This document shows, one piece after another, positions 44,985-56,762 of a DNA stretch of 64,000 nucleotides. The notes below the pieces were generated by a model. It ran no database searches, was not told where the DNA came from, and worked only from the letters and a program-made list of their open reading frames with translations. Source of the DNA: Platycnemis pennipes (taxonomy: Eukaryota; Arthropoda; Insecta; Odonata; Platycnemididae). Positions within the stretch are counted from its first letter, which is position 1. Each line of letters opens with the position of its first letter. Both the position numbers and the translations under genes were made by a program. The stretch covers positions 163,898,688-163,962,687 of the forward strand of contig OW121848.1 in assembly GCA_933228895.1 (NCBI GenBank), written 5' to 3'.

Positions 44985-45560
44985 GTGTCCTTCTTTGGGC
45001 CATCATATTTCTTATATGTATTCATAAATGGCAACAGGATTAAACCAATAATGCATGCAGACGAGGCTACCTTTACAATCTCTGCTGATAATATGACAGA
45101 ACTACATCATAATAGTCAAGCAGTACTAAATTTAGTATGGAAGTGGAGTACCGCTAACAAATTAAGGTTTAACACTGCAAAACAAATATTACTGTTTAAT
45201 CATGATTCTTCGTATAGTTTTGATCACATTACCCTAAATAACATCAGTTTAAGTCCCGCTAATAACAGTAGATTCTTAGGCTTAAGAATTGTAAATTAAG
45301 GGAAGTGGTCTACACATTTCTCCGATTTAACCACAATGTTATCCAATGTCTTGTATGGTTTGAGATATCTAAGAGAGACAGTATCTCACGATGGACTAGT
45401 AACCCTTTATCACTGTAAATTTGTGAACACAGCCAATTATGCAATCAAATTCTGGGGATCGGCCATAACACTCCTTAACAAGGTATTTCTTTTACAAAAG
45501 AGAGCAATAAAATCATTTTGGGGGAATCAAAAACTCACCACTGTAGACCATTATTTATGA
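44985..45560 (+). mobile_element. CR1/Jockey-type reverse transcriptase C-terminal fragment
   Basis: Frame HADEATFTISADNMTELHHN (decayed YADDTT box) continues to WKWSTANKLRFNTAKQILLF and SRFLGLRIVN. After a stop comes LSNVLYGLRYLRETVSHDGL, then YHCKFVNTANYAIKFWG, all in the normal order after the palm domain of a non-LTR element. It abuts the RTE-like element in the opposite orientation. Confidence 0.75.
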
Positions 45561-45617
45561 AATTAGGGCTCCTCACAGTAATCCCTGTACGTTTATAAAC
45601 TGTGTTTTAATTAAGGT

Positions 45618-45985
45618 TGTATTTGATCATCATGATGGTGAAGTCTGATGTGATCAGGCACCAATGTATTTTTTCGGTGTAGTTTAATATTTTTTTAAAA
45701 ACCATTAACAGTGCCGCTTTAATGGCAGCAATTAGCAACAATTACAGAAAACTCCATCTTTTGAGAGGCCGTTAAGTTAACATAATCTGACAAAGCCGAG
45801 AGTAACACAAATCCAATTATTCTTTCACTGGATATTTAAATCGAAAATAAGTTTAATAACCCAAAACTTTTTTTTGCTGCTTTAACTACACATGGACTTA
45901 CGCAGGAAGGTCAAACTACCCCAAAAAATGACGTTAATTCCTGATCACATCAGACTTTTTCACCAGCAAGATGATCAAATATATC
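45618..45985. mobile_element. MITE with ~42-bp inverted ends
   Basis: ATTTGATCATCATGATGGTG...GTCTGATGTGATCAGG (45618-45660) is inverted at 45941-45985 with few mismatches. The 280-bp interior is AT-rich and non-coding. Confidence 0.65.
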
Positions 45986-47659
45986 TATCAAACTATGTAA
46001 TGTCTTAAATTAGAGTTGGCATTCCGAACACCCGTAGTTTGACGTCAACCCTTGAGCTCTTGGCAGTCTTGAGTCACAGGTCATCACGCAGTTGGTTATC
46101 GCGGCAACAGAAATACAAACATAATGCTGGCCTAACTGAACATCCACTTAACTCCGGATCCATATCACTCGGACCCACGTAAGTCAAAGAATGGGGTCAT
46201 TTACCATATTTTTTTTATTGCTGAATTGGGTCGAGTTTGTAAAATAAAAAGACATGTATTTTTCTGTTTTTTGATCAGTCAATTATTTCTCGAGTTATAA
46301 GCAGTGAAAAACATCCCATAACCCTTTCGTAAAAGTGGGCATGGTGCAACCTCTGACGTCACCGACTTCGTCCAATCACAACTAAGCCCGCGAAGCTACT
46401 TTGCCTTATCTCAAAGGGGAGGACACATCTGACTCTGCCAATGGGAGCGATTGCGACAGGATCTGTTCGAGCAGACCTTCCGAGAACCCCGCTCCACTCC
46501 CTTCCACCAAAAACAGTCAAGGACGGGAGGAAAATAACACCAATGTTATCACAGCAGTTCTTTCGGTGGGAATCACCATTTGCATATTTTAATTTTTGAT
46601 TTATGAGTGAATGGCTCTGTTTAGAAGATTAATTTTTTCACAAAATTCTTTTTTTGTTTCCATCTAATGATTTCGTGTACAATATTTCAATTTCGGTTCC
46701 AAGTAAACGCCCCCATTCCTGTGGTTATCCACCACAGGTACGCAGAATCCACACAACTGGTATTCAAATATATATTTCCAAGACTCGATCGAATCCTTTA
46801 ACTAAGGATTCGATTGAATCACGAATCAGATTGAATAGGATTCGAGCTTATCTTCGAATCCCTGCGCCAACTCTACAATTAATCTATCAAAATTTCCTTT
46901 CATTTCTGCAATTCATATTTTTACAGCAACCGCGAAAGTGACTCTACCCTCCTTAAAAATGTTGGGTCATTTTTCATTCTCAATGCAAAAACATGAAGTA
47001 ATTACTAAACAATGCATTAAACACTACATGCTAACACAGTGTATGAATACTTCTTATCCCATTTTTGAAATACAAAGCCTTGAACTCTTAGAGTCTTTTT
47101 GCATATACTGTAATCACACAACGTGCTGTTTGGTCACTAGCATTATAATTAATTAAGTGCACATCCAATGTATATAATCATACATATTTTCTTGGGAGGG
47201 CTAATAAGTGTAAATGAATTATATTTACAGTAAATGAACAACAGCTATCTACAGAACGAAGTAAATTGAATGTCCAGCACATTTTTCCCCTGAAAGCCAC
47301 TTACCCAGGAAGGCCCGACCTGTTTAACATATTTTCCTTGTTACCATATCCAGGCTGTTGTCTCTCTACAAAAATGTGCAACTGAGTTTGCTGAACAAAG
47401 ACGAAATAAGAATAATTGGCTTTAGTGAAAACGTAAGCGTTTGTCACTCAAAAGCACTCACAGGCAGACCTTCCTCTATTATGATATACCCGTGGCAACA
47501 ACAAGTAAACATACAAACAGAAAAGGCTGGTGTCGTGACACCCACCTGTCACACACCATTTTGTCGGCTCAAAAGATTATGTTAGGACACTAAGATTGAC
47601 ATCAAGTCATAATAAAAGGAACTGTGAACTCTTATGAATTATTTATTATAAACAAATTA
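45986..47659. other. Spacer before RpL35 3' end, with a GC-richer island
   Basis: Mostly AT-rich. At about 46310-46530 the sequence becomes GC-rich with TGACGTCA (46354-46361) and CCAAT (46372-46376), promoter-like words without a recognised gene. At 46786-46860 GATTCGAATCC-type words are inverted around 46801. AATAAA on the minus strand at 47642-47647, 13 bp after the RpL35 stop, may be its poly(A) signal. Confidence 0.4.
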
Positions 47660-50600
47660 TCAAGCTTTGACAGCAAATTTCCTGGGAGGATATATCATTT
47701 TTTTACGAATCTCCTTCCTTGTTTTTATCTTGGACTCACTGCGAGACAAAGCACGTCTCATGGCACGAGTCTTCTTTCTCCTTAAATCTAGCGGCTTATA
47801 CTTCTTGCCCTAAAAAAGCGAAACATATATTGATTAAAAGCAGAAACACATAGGGCCACATTAATTTTATAGCATTTGAATTTCTCCTCACAGTTCATCC
47901 TAATAATGTAGAACAAACTTTAAATGTCAGACTTTATACTAGAATACCATCAAAAACAATTTTTCTAACACCTAGGGTTCATGACAGCAGAATATAGATT
48001 GCCTTTTAGTACAGTTGAGCATCTTTAATCCGGCACAGTCGGGACGTCAAAAATGGACCAGTTACAACTGGTCCATTTTTGACGTCCGGATGTTTTCATT
48101 CCCTTTAATTCAGGGTTACAGATGCCGTTTGCAAACTCCATCATACTTTTATCCTCAGAAACATCATTTTTTTTAAATCCCCACTTATTTAGTCTACATC
48201 AAACCTTAAAGCAATCCAAATTTAAACCACGCGTGTTTTAGAACTGACTGTGAAATACTATTCCATGCAAGCAAAATTCCACACATCTCGCCTCCTGGCT
48301 TGATCATGTCTGTTTCTGAAATATTAATTGTGCTCCATTAGCATTTATCTAGAAATAGTAAGGCCTTCACTTCAATGCAATCAAAACCACGCAATCTAAA
48401 TCAGCACCTAAATATTCTTTCTTAGTTTTTCTGTCATCCATTTCTTCGAGCCACTTTAACAGTAACATTTTGAGCATTTTCTCTTTTAGCTTCTTAACCC
48501 ATTACTTCCCAACATTACGAAAACGCAACATAAATTTGAAGATTATAATATACAGTCAAAAGTTTTTATACATTAGAAACTTCTTATCCAATTCATTGTT
48601 TAATACTTCGATTACGTTTTAAGCCTATCCACTTATCATCAACAGTTTTTATTTTTTTCAGTTATTTTTCAAAAAAGGATATTTCAAGCAGTTTTTTATA
48701 GATGAAAATCAACTATTTTTCGGAGCCTGTCTGCTGAATTATGTAATGCAACGTTTCAAGTAATATAATTTAGTCCTTCATTAAAACAATGGATAACGTC
48801 TACAGTGATGAAATCAAGTTGAAAGTATCATTTGTGAGTTTCAAAAGTAATGTTGCATTTTCACCACGCTGGGCAGAAGCGCTGTCACTTTGTCCTTCAA
48901 ACTAATATGCAGGTGAAACATAAATCAAGGCGCTTCCAATCATTGAGGCCGTCATCGCTGACTTACTTCATTCGTAGTTTGCTTAGTCTATCTAGGCAAC
49001 TGTGTTAGTAGACTAAAGTGCTTTTGGATTTTTAAGAGGTGTTTAGATATTTCCTCTTCTAGTACATCTGTGACAGTAATCACGTTTGTGATAGACGTAC
49101 TGGTGTTCGTTACCCCTTTGTTATGCATCAAGAATGCTAAAAATTAATTCCCTCTTGTATTACAGCTAAATTTGCTTATTTAATTTCTTTTACAATACCA
49201 TTAACAAGATTATTTTAATTTCCGGAATGCTTCACTCCCAATGTTTACTTAAAACTAATATAATTTTCATTTCTCTGGAAAATCTTGTCTAAAATTTTCT
49301 GAAGATAAGTTGCTCAAAGAAATGCACTACTGCGAAAGAAATCGTCTCCGTTTAAGCGGAAATGGATGCTTGTGATGAAGTCAAAGATGACGTGGAGAGG
49401 ACGAAGAAAACCTGACGTCATGATTTTGAACGATAACGACGAGACAATACCAAGAGATGGTTAAGCTGGAAAAATCATAGCTCAACCCCGATACCTGACC
49501 ATGAAGAGTCAAAGCAATCTCTGTCACAACAAGCAAGGGAAAGAGGTCCAAAAAACCCCTCATTGAAATAAAATTGGTTAAGAATGCATTTCCAGTTTAC
49601 ATATCAAAGCCTCATAACACCATAAATTTGTCACAAGAGCATTTGAAAAACTTCCGTTAGGGTCACACTATTTTAAACTTTTCATTTATTTTGGGAAGCC
49701 AATTTATTGGATATGACGATAGACTTTTTAGTGAAATACGCTAGATCAATAAACCAACAAAATTTTCAATTCTCTAGATTGGAAATGAAGAAGTTCTATG
49801 GGATTTTATTGCTTGTTTGGTATAAATACCCGACTCCAGATTCGTCATTACTGAATAAAACGTCCTGACTATGGGTGTCCATTGGTTTGAAAAGCTCTAA
49901 CCAGAAATAGATTTGATGAAATCATGTGGTGAAGCACACCTCGTAGACAGTGATTAGCTCAACGTAAATGATGAATTTGCAAAACTCAAGACCTTTATTG
50001 TCAACTAAATTGAAAATTTTCCAATTTGGAATATTCGCACATTAACTATCCATTGATGTGCAGATGGTGCCTTACTTCGGATGGCATTCTAGAAAAATGT
50101 TCATAAAGGTGTGCACTCATTCCATTCAAATGTTCATCCATTCGATTTGTGCTCAAATTATGGTGTCTAGTATCAGCTAGTGGTTATGCATTTCACTCCA
50201 AACATTACGCTGGAGCGGGATACAAATACAAAACAAATGTGAGCAATGGAAAAGAACTAGCGTTGGGAGAAAAGGCAGTCTTTGATTTGCTCTCATCGTT
50301 TCCTCACCTGGAGAGCATAGATTGTTTTCTGATAATATTTTTACGAGCCATAGCCTCTTGTGCCTATTACGTGAAAGGGGATATTCACAAAAGGGACAGT
50401 TAGGGAAAATAGTAGCTAAATGCTATTTTCCACCTCCAAAAGAAATCGATAAAAAAGAGGAAAAGTGAGATATTTTCTCGCCTTTGACAAAAAATGAACC
50501 TTTGCCGTTCGAAGGGTTGATAAATCTGCTGTTACAGTTGCAACAGACTACGGGTTTTTACTTCCCCTGAAGCAAGCCAAACGATGGGATAACTCTCAGC

Positions 50601-51486
50601 GAAAACACAATTACACGTAAAACATGAATATAACCATGTCATCGGTAGAGTAGATTTCCACAAGAATGGCGTTTTGAATTACAGAATAAAGACAAGGGGG
50701 AAAATTAGCCTCGAGGAAAATTGTACCGTGTAAAGCGGAAAATTGTGTTAATGACTGATCGTAAAATAGAACTTCATAGAATAGAATTTCATTTATACAA
50801 GCATATAATTTCGTTCAGTGTCAAAAAAAAGTTTTCGTTGGTACAAAAAATAGCACCGTGCAAACCGGCCTTAGAAAACAATTGAAAGAAAAACAAAGCT
50901 GTATAGCATCAAGTGTGTGATTAGCAGTCTCTCTTCTGGGATGTTACATACCTTGAAGAGTTTCCTTAGATTTTCTTTCTGCTTCTGGTGCATGACAATA
51001 TAGACTCGAGCAATAGCTTTCCTCACCACTCGACTAAAGAAAACAACATGAATTACGAATATGAGTAATGTATGTAACAATCAACATGACAACAAACTTT
51101 GTTAGCAAAGGTCTTACGGAAACACGATGCTGCCATTGTAAACATTCATGTTAATGCATTTCGAAAACTTACATTTTAGAAAGTTTAGACGCTGCTCCTC
51201 CAGTGACTTTAGCGACTCTAAGGGTCGTTAATTCTGTCTTCAGCTCCTCGAGCTGCTTGGTGAGCTCCTTTTTGTCTTTCGTTCGCAACTCCGAACATTT
51301 TACTTTACCCTGATAATTAAGTGATCGCTAACAATTAGTCACTGATTATTATAAACATATGTCGTAAAATAGTTAATAGCATAGACACGAATAAACCTTC
51401 ATTAATAACTGATGATAATTACAATAATCTAGAAGAAATGATTTTTAAGAAATAATTGGATTTACAGACAATCCCAAACTTACCAT
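47660..51486 (-). CDS. RpL35: 60S ribosomal protein L35 (uL29)
   Basis: A large-subunit protein near the polypeptide exit tunnel. Coding exons in order are 51484-51486 (just ATG), 51173-51309, 50952-51033 and 47660-47809, total 372 nt, 123 aa, the standard family length. Seen: [84 protein letters not shown] and the terminal PPRKFAVKA. All boundaries are GT-AG and in phase (0,2,0). A start codon alone on exon 1 is common in ribosomal protein genes. The segment CTTCCGCTCTT at about 51520-51530 (minus strand) could be a terminal oligopyrimidine start. Intron 3 (3.1 kb) holds a Tigger fragment and a piggyBac remnant. Confidence 0.97.
48012..48500 (-). mobile_element. Tigger-type element, deleted copy in RpL35 intron 3
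   Basis: The left end CAGTTGAGCATCTTTAATCC, preceded by TA, matches the complement of the right end of the element at 15944-17519. The body matches that element reversed, from the AAACCACGCG...TTTAGAA region down to CTCTTTTAGCTTCTTA, where homology stops near 48500. The other terminus is missing. Confidence 0.75.
48042..48087. repeat. Perfect 22-bp-arm palindrome
   Basis: Arms at 48042-48063 and 48066-48087 (each containing GACGTCAAAAATGGACCAGT or its complement) are separated by only AC. The sequence lies just inside the Tigger terminus. The related element at 17420-17470 has only one arm, in altered form. Confidence 0.9.
49350..50650 (+). pseudogene. piggyBac-type transposase remnant
   Basis: Plus strand across frames: an acidic N-terminal region (about 49350-49560), [12 protein letters not shown] and [20 protein letters not shown] (about 49780). 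The best frame is 50149-50403: [29 protein letters not shown], then [11 protein letters not shown] where family members read FFDNFFTS. This matches the piggyBac block (KxWxLxxSxGYxxxxxxYxG...GxxVVxxL). Many stops; in RpL35 intron 3, opposite the gene. Confidence 0.75.
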
Positions 51487-51840
51487 TTCGGACGAACGTG
51501 TTCCAGTGTGCCACCGGAGGTTTTAAGAGCGGAAGTGGGGGAGATCAGAACCGCAATTGAAAAATCAGAAGTGAACTTGGAAAATGTTTAAAGTCAATGG
51601 AAATATTTTCATTAATATATAAATATTTTTAATTTTTATGCAATTACATTTTTACTGAGACAAGTGTATAGCGATTAATAAAAATTTATAAATAGTTTCC
51701 GGAAGTACATGACAGTCGATGCGTAATCGAACAAATCACCATCAAATTGCATCAAAGGACCCGAAGCGGTAACCCCGCCTACAACTACCATCGGTGAAAT
51801 TTACGTGATAGTCAGGATATATCTGAAATAAAGCTTCGAA
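51487..51840. promoter_or_regulatory. Divergent promoter between RpL35 and Arpc5
   Basis: The 354 bp between the two start codons must hold both promoters and 5' leaders. A pyrimidine tract on the minus strand (about 51520-51530) is a candidate RpL35 transcription start. The middle part (51600-51700) is AT-rich. No TATA box at the expected spacing is convincing. Confidence 0.6.
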
Positions 51841-52828
51841 ATGGCGAAAAACACTTCAAGTTCAGCGTTTAGGAAAATTGACGTAGATCAGTATAACGAA
51901 GATAATTATCGAGAGGATGACCAAGGTGAATTGCAGTCTCCATCAGTGGGGCCCGATGAAACTGAAGTGACAGCGATGCTGAATCAATATCCTTTACTAG
52001 AAAATATACGAACAATGAAATTACACTCACTACTCCTGGCATTAGTAATTAATTCATTACTTTTCTCATAGCATTGTCATGACCATTAAAAGTATTTCCT
52101 TAATCATTTCATTACGGGGCGCAACATCGAAGCGTTGAAAACTGTGCTTAAAAATGCACCATTGGGATCTAAACAGCAAGCCGTCAAGGTTAGTCAGTTT
52201 CTATTGTTTCGGTGCTCCGGGATGCTGTTATTATTAACACCCGAGGAGTAACTTTCTACGATGGGTGAAGCCCGGTGAACTTTCTTTCCACGCCCAGTTG
52301 ACTAGAATTATGTTCGCATTCACCTAGAATTCTTCTGTTAAAACGATTCTCCCTTCTGTTCTTAAGAACGAATCGCGAATTATATCTCTTAGTCTTAATT
52401 AAAAAGACGAATGAAGTATTATCGCTTGTCGACGGGTGCCCCAGAAGGGAGATGTCACTAATAATTTTACAGATTATTTGATACTAATAGTTGTTGCCTC
52501 TGCCATAATTATGCTATGTTTGTGCGTCCATTATAGTTTTGGATCTAATGTCTAAATTTTTCTATTTTTTCGTCATTGACACGGAAAGGATGCAGCCCTC
52601 AACCTCACCCTGAAAGTGCTGTTATCCATTAAGTCTTCTCAGATTGAAGAAGCTGTAAATTCACTGGACAGAGACCAAGTGGATGTTCTTATGAAATACG
52701 TTTATCGAGGATTTGAGTTTCCGTCGGAGGGCAGTAGTGGCCATCTTCTGTTATGGCATGAAAAGGCGTATGCTGTTGGCGGAGTGGGTAGTATTGTGCG
52801 GGTTTTGACTGACAGTAAGAGAGTTTGA
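51841..52828 (+). CDS. Arpc5: Actin-related protein 2/3 complex subunit 5 (p16-Arc)
   Basis: The smallest Arp2/3 subunit, part of the seven-protein complex that nucleates branched actin filaments. Exons 51841-51986, 52116-52188 and 52589-52828 give 152 aa (human 151). Seen: [20 protein letters not shown], then [36 protein letters not shown], and [60 protein letters not shown]. The match to human ARPC5 is collinear without gaps near the junctions. Exon 1 to 2 requires an AT-AC intron; no GT-AG choice gives the conserved LNQGRN. ATTAAA at about 53066 or 53114 is a possible poly(A) signal. Confidence 0.95.
51987..52115 (+). other. Arpc5: U12-type AT-AC intron in Arpc5
   Basis: The donor is ATATCCTTT at 51987-51995, the U12 consensus. 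The branch site TTCCTTAAT lies near 52095-52103, about 12 nt before the acceptor, and the acceptor is AC (52114-52115). Splicing joins CA with G to restore Gln in the conserved LxQG motif and sets the correct frame. Reading through gives a stop at 52069-52071. Confidence 0.9.
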
Positions 52829-55800
52829 GGAACCTCAGTGTTTAATTTTTGTATCGACAGTGAGAAAAGTGGTGTTGCGGGCAATTTCTTATTCGCCCTG
52901 TGATTAAGTATACTTCCGTGGAATGAATTGTTATTTTCCTTACGTGTTTGACGAATTTGGATCCTCTATCCCGTCGCATTTACAAATGCCAAATGTAACT
53001 GTATAAAAAGCATTTACTTAAGTATTTTCTTCTTGTTGTCAAATGTAGTACTTTATGGATGTCATTAAATTGTTGAATATTATACATTTGTACATAGTGA
53101 GAGCAAATTTTCATTAAAGTAATGTGCGAGTATTCTAAAGTATTAAAATTGAGGTTGCGGTAAAAAGTACTTTTACTCTCATCTTACTGCGCAAAGCTAA
53201 TTTTTTGCTCGAATCATAAGAATTTGTTTAGACTATTCAGCGCCATGCGTATATTATGTGATGCTGGTTTTCCACTTTGTGGACCTCATTGTCTCCCTGC
53301 AACATGTTCTGAGAACCCTGGTTACCTCTTCAGTCCATAATGCTGCCAATAATCTGGCCCTTAGTGAATGACATAACCAACATTCTTAAATACCCTATCT
53401 CATCTATTCATTTCACCATTCATACACAATGCCATAGGTGCAAATTAACAAATATAAATTCAAACAGAAGGTGAAAGAGATGGTGAGCATACTTAAAACA
53501 TTGAACACAACAGCGGTGTGGAGATATAATGATGGATATATGTATATATATGGGGCATATATGCCCTAATATTTGTTCCAAAGATTAAGGTCATCATTAT
53601 TATGTGAACAAAGAATGAATTTATGGGAAGAATGCATTTAAAATGCATCTTGATCAAACAGTATATGACTCCAGCACCTCCCAGTTAATGTGTCGCAGCT
53701 TAAGCCCTCTCCTCCTCAAGTATTATGGATGGACCCGTCGGATTACAATTAACAAGTTCTTTCGAGAACGAGGAGCGACACGTACCCTCACTCTCTCCAC
53801 CTCCTTGAGAATATACATTCGGTGCGCAGCTAAGGCTGGTCATTAATCCTGATGAGGTCTTCAGCAGTGGTGATGAAATTAGGCTTTTTTTTAGCCTTGA
53901 TGCGGGTAACTCAAAAGAAAATTGCTGGACGTGGAAATAGTCCAGAAGGGATTTAAACCTGGGATCCTCCAGTCTGTAGCCCAGCACTACCCACTATGAT
54001 CCCCATTCTATATCTACAAAGATACAATATTCATATTTGGATTAAGACATAATGTATATATTAGCAGGAAAAGAAAAATATTTCACAAAAAGAATATACG
54101 TAATAATTTGTTACAGGTATAATAAGTCGATTCTTGTGGATGTTGGGAATCGATCACCTGAAGGTGATGCCCATGCAAAACTTGACTGGTCAAGTACTTC
54201 ACCATTCTTTTTTTTTTTTCCAAACAAATCAAGTTACAGCAGTTTCTGCCATAAGGAACTCGTTAGTGTTCATTTCTGTTTTCGGTTGCACCTTTAAGCA
54301 GTGCAGGTAGTTGCTATTGGATGCCAGCAACTACCTGTACCCACCATCTACACCTCTAATAAATTTTTTAATCGACCTTGAGAAAACCATCGACGCACAA
54401 GGCATAATTTTAAGATTGTTTACCATTAAATTTAGGTAAATGCTTTTATTACTGTTATGAATAATTATTAATCATGTTAAAATTAAACTTAAGACATGAC
54501 AGTCGTATTATTTTTAATCTCTTATGACATTTTTTATCTGAAACTAACCATGTTTGTCATTAAACTAATGCTTTTGTAAGAAAAAAATATTAAACTATTA
54601 TCAAACAGTTTTTATTTTCAGAATGTCCTCAGAGTGCAATATCAGAAGTTTTTTCCCAAAGTAAATAGTATATTCAAATTTTTGTATTGTAAAATTGTAT
54701 TTTTAGATTTCAAGGAACATTTGTACAATAATGTATAGGAATAATAGGTATATATGTATAGGCCAATGGTATCGATGTTGAGAATCAATTTTTCAGGAGT
54801 CTGTATCGAGAATCGATAAATGTTGTTATCGATTTTTCTCTAATTTGTAATCACACCAATATGTTCATTTTTTGAGGCTATAGTCAATCCCTTCATGACC
54901 AGGAAAATATTTACAGTAAGCTCTCATCTATTTGTCAATAAATGAGGTAGAAACAAAATTTCTAATAGAGTTTTTCAGATTATATACTGTCTTCCACTCT
55001 GGGATAAAGAATTGGCTTTGGGATGAGGTCTTTGACCGGGAAAGTGAGCATACGATTAACTTATGGGAGTGAACTTCGTGCCAGTAGGTTGAATGTGACT
55101 TTCTACGACTGCTGCTTGTATCTCAAGTCACAAACACATCCACCTCGGCCGTTAAACATGCTGATCCTTTGAAGGTTGCCAGTTGAATGTTCATCAAAAT
55201 TTTTTATTCAGGGTGTACCTTGGGAGTTGTACGAAGTACCGCAAGGATAACTTAAGTGAGTTACAGAGTATTGTGGACTGATATTTGAATGGTACAAACA
55301 TCGACTCTCCCTAGGTCTCCTTCAAGATTAAAGTGGGGTTGGAAAACTTATGCCTCTCATGAGAGAAATGTTCATGACTCTTTCGGCAGGATAACAAATA
55401 CTTAATAAGATTAATCTATATTCACTGTTCAGGGAATTAATCGAGTTGATCTGATCTTGAGTTTATATAATACGGAGCGTACATTGGTATGAGGTGGTCC
55501 ATAGTGGACACTAACATATTCATATTACTTTTCATTTAGAGCATTGAGTAGTTCACCAGACATTTAATGCATGTAGTTATCAGCAAATATTCCTCTTTAA
55601 TGCCCATTTTCTTCTCAACCGTGACAAATGTTTGACTCTCTCAATCTCTTCTATGTACTTGAAAAGTTACAAGAAAAATTCCATAATGTCACCCCAAATT
55701 ATGAGTTGCCTTAATTATATCTGAAATAGTACTCCTTATCATACGGTGAAACTGATAACTGCCAATAAGGAAAATAATGATGACTCCTTATACGAACTGT

Positions 55801-56690
55801 GGCCTTTAAGTTTTTTAAATTATGGAAACCATTGCAATTTGATGTGTTATGGGTCTAATTTGCTTAATATATATTTGTCCTTTCTAAGTGCTCCTATGCA
55901 TACACCACATTCTAAACAGATCTTTAGACTGTGTCCACTCTGCATTAACGGGCTGATGCATTATTGATTACTGATCCGAACAAAGAACTCAACTGACCAA
56001 ACTTTGCGTGTAGGCTCCAGTATCATAAATGCTAACCTAAATGATACCTCGTATATATAACCAACAATCAAGTGGTTAAGGAACACGCAACATGAACATT
56101 CCCAAAAAGTTAGTCACCATGAATATATCGCCTTAGGGAATATTATTGGATTTTTCACCGTTCCAATTGTGTTTACTTCATAAAGTTTCCATTTAAGTAA
56201 TTATTACATGCCTGTACTGAATTGAGTGTTTTTAATAACCGTTTTCAGTGTTTCTACCAACAAGGGAAAATATTTTCAGGTCTTTTCAAGGCTGGTAACC
56301 AAAAGGATCATTCCATCAGAAATCAACCAATTTTAAAGATAGTGGTTGATAACCCATTTTTAAATTTTAGCACATGGATAAGTGCTTACATGTAGATTAA
56401 AAATCAGTTCTTGTTACATTTTTGTGCAAACCATATCCAAAATATGGGCATAGACACAGAGCCAGTATATCATGCTGTTAGAGTAAAAATGCCACTTTTT
56501 GACATTTTATAGCAATTATTGCTACTATTTGCATGTTTTTTGAGTTGCAGCACCCACACTTATTACTTTTTAAAACATTGTTCTATAGAAATACACAAAA
56601 GACAAATATATTCAGTTATAAACGAGGGCATCAACTTTCCACATCGATTTTTTTTTTTTTTTTTACTTTTTGAAGGAATATCCACGAATA
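52829..56690. other. Arpc5 downstream spacer; SINE fragment, hairpin, TATCGA repeat
   Basis: Holds a family 2 SINE fragment on the minus strand at about 53935-54003 (GTGGGTAGTGCTGGG and B box GGTTTAAATCCC). A 12-bp-arm hairpin CAGGTAGTTGCT/AGCAACTACCTG is at 54304-54337, and a TATCGAT-type repeat at about 54770-54840. The rest is AT-rich with no recognisable gene. Confidence 0.45.
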
Positions 56691-56762
56691 CAAACTCATG
56701 ACCCAGGTTTCGGCCCTGACCTGATAATGGTGCTTAGCGCCGAAACCTGGGTCGTGAGTTTG
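56691..56762 (+). ncRNA. Degenerate hammerhead-like motif within an inverted repeat
   Basis: Core CTGATAA (56721-56727, expected CTGANGA, so the conserved G8 is A), an extra T, stem II GGTGC-TTA-GCGCC, GAAA (56742-56745), short stem III, GTC then GTGAG. The 23-bp flanks CAAACTCATGACCCAGGTTT... and ...AAACCTGGGTCGTGAGTTTG are inverted copies of each other (56691-56713, 56740-56762). Same architecture as the Penelope motifs at 4590 and 6290. The G8 change should abolish cleavage. Confidence 0.55.

Noticed and set aside
51841..52071. Arpc5 exon 1 frame read through to the stop at 52071 as a 76-residue protein
   Set aside because: Residues after TAMLNQ do not match the family, and an AT-AC intron explains the boundary exactly.
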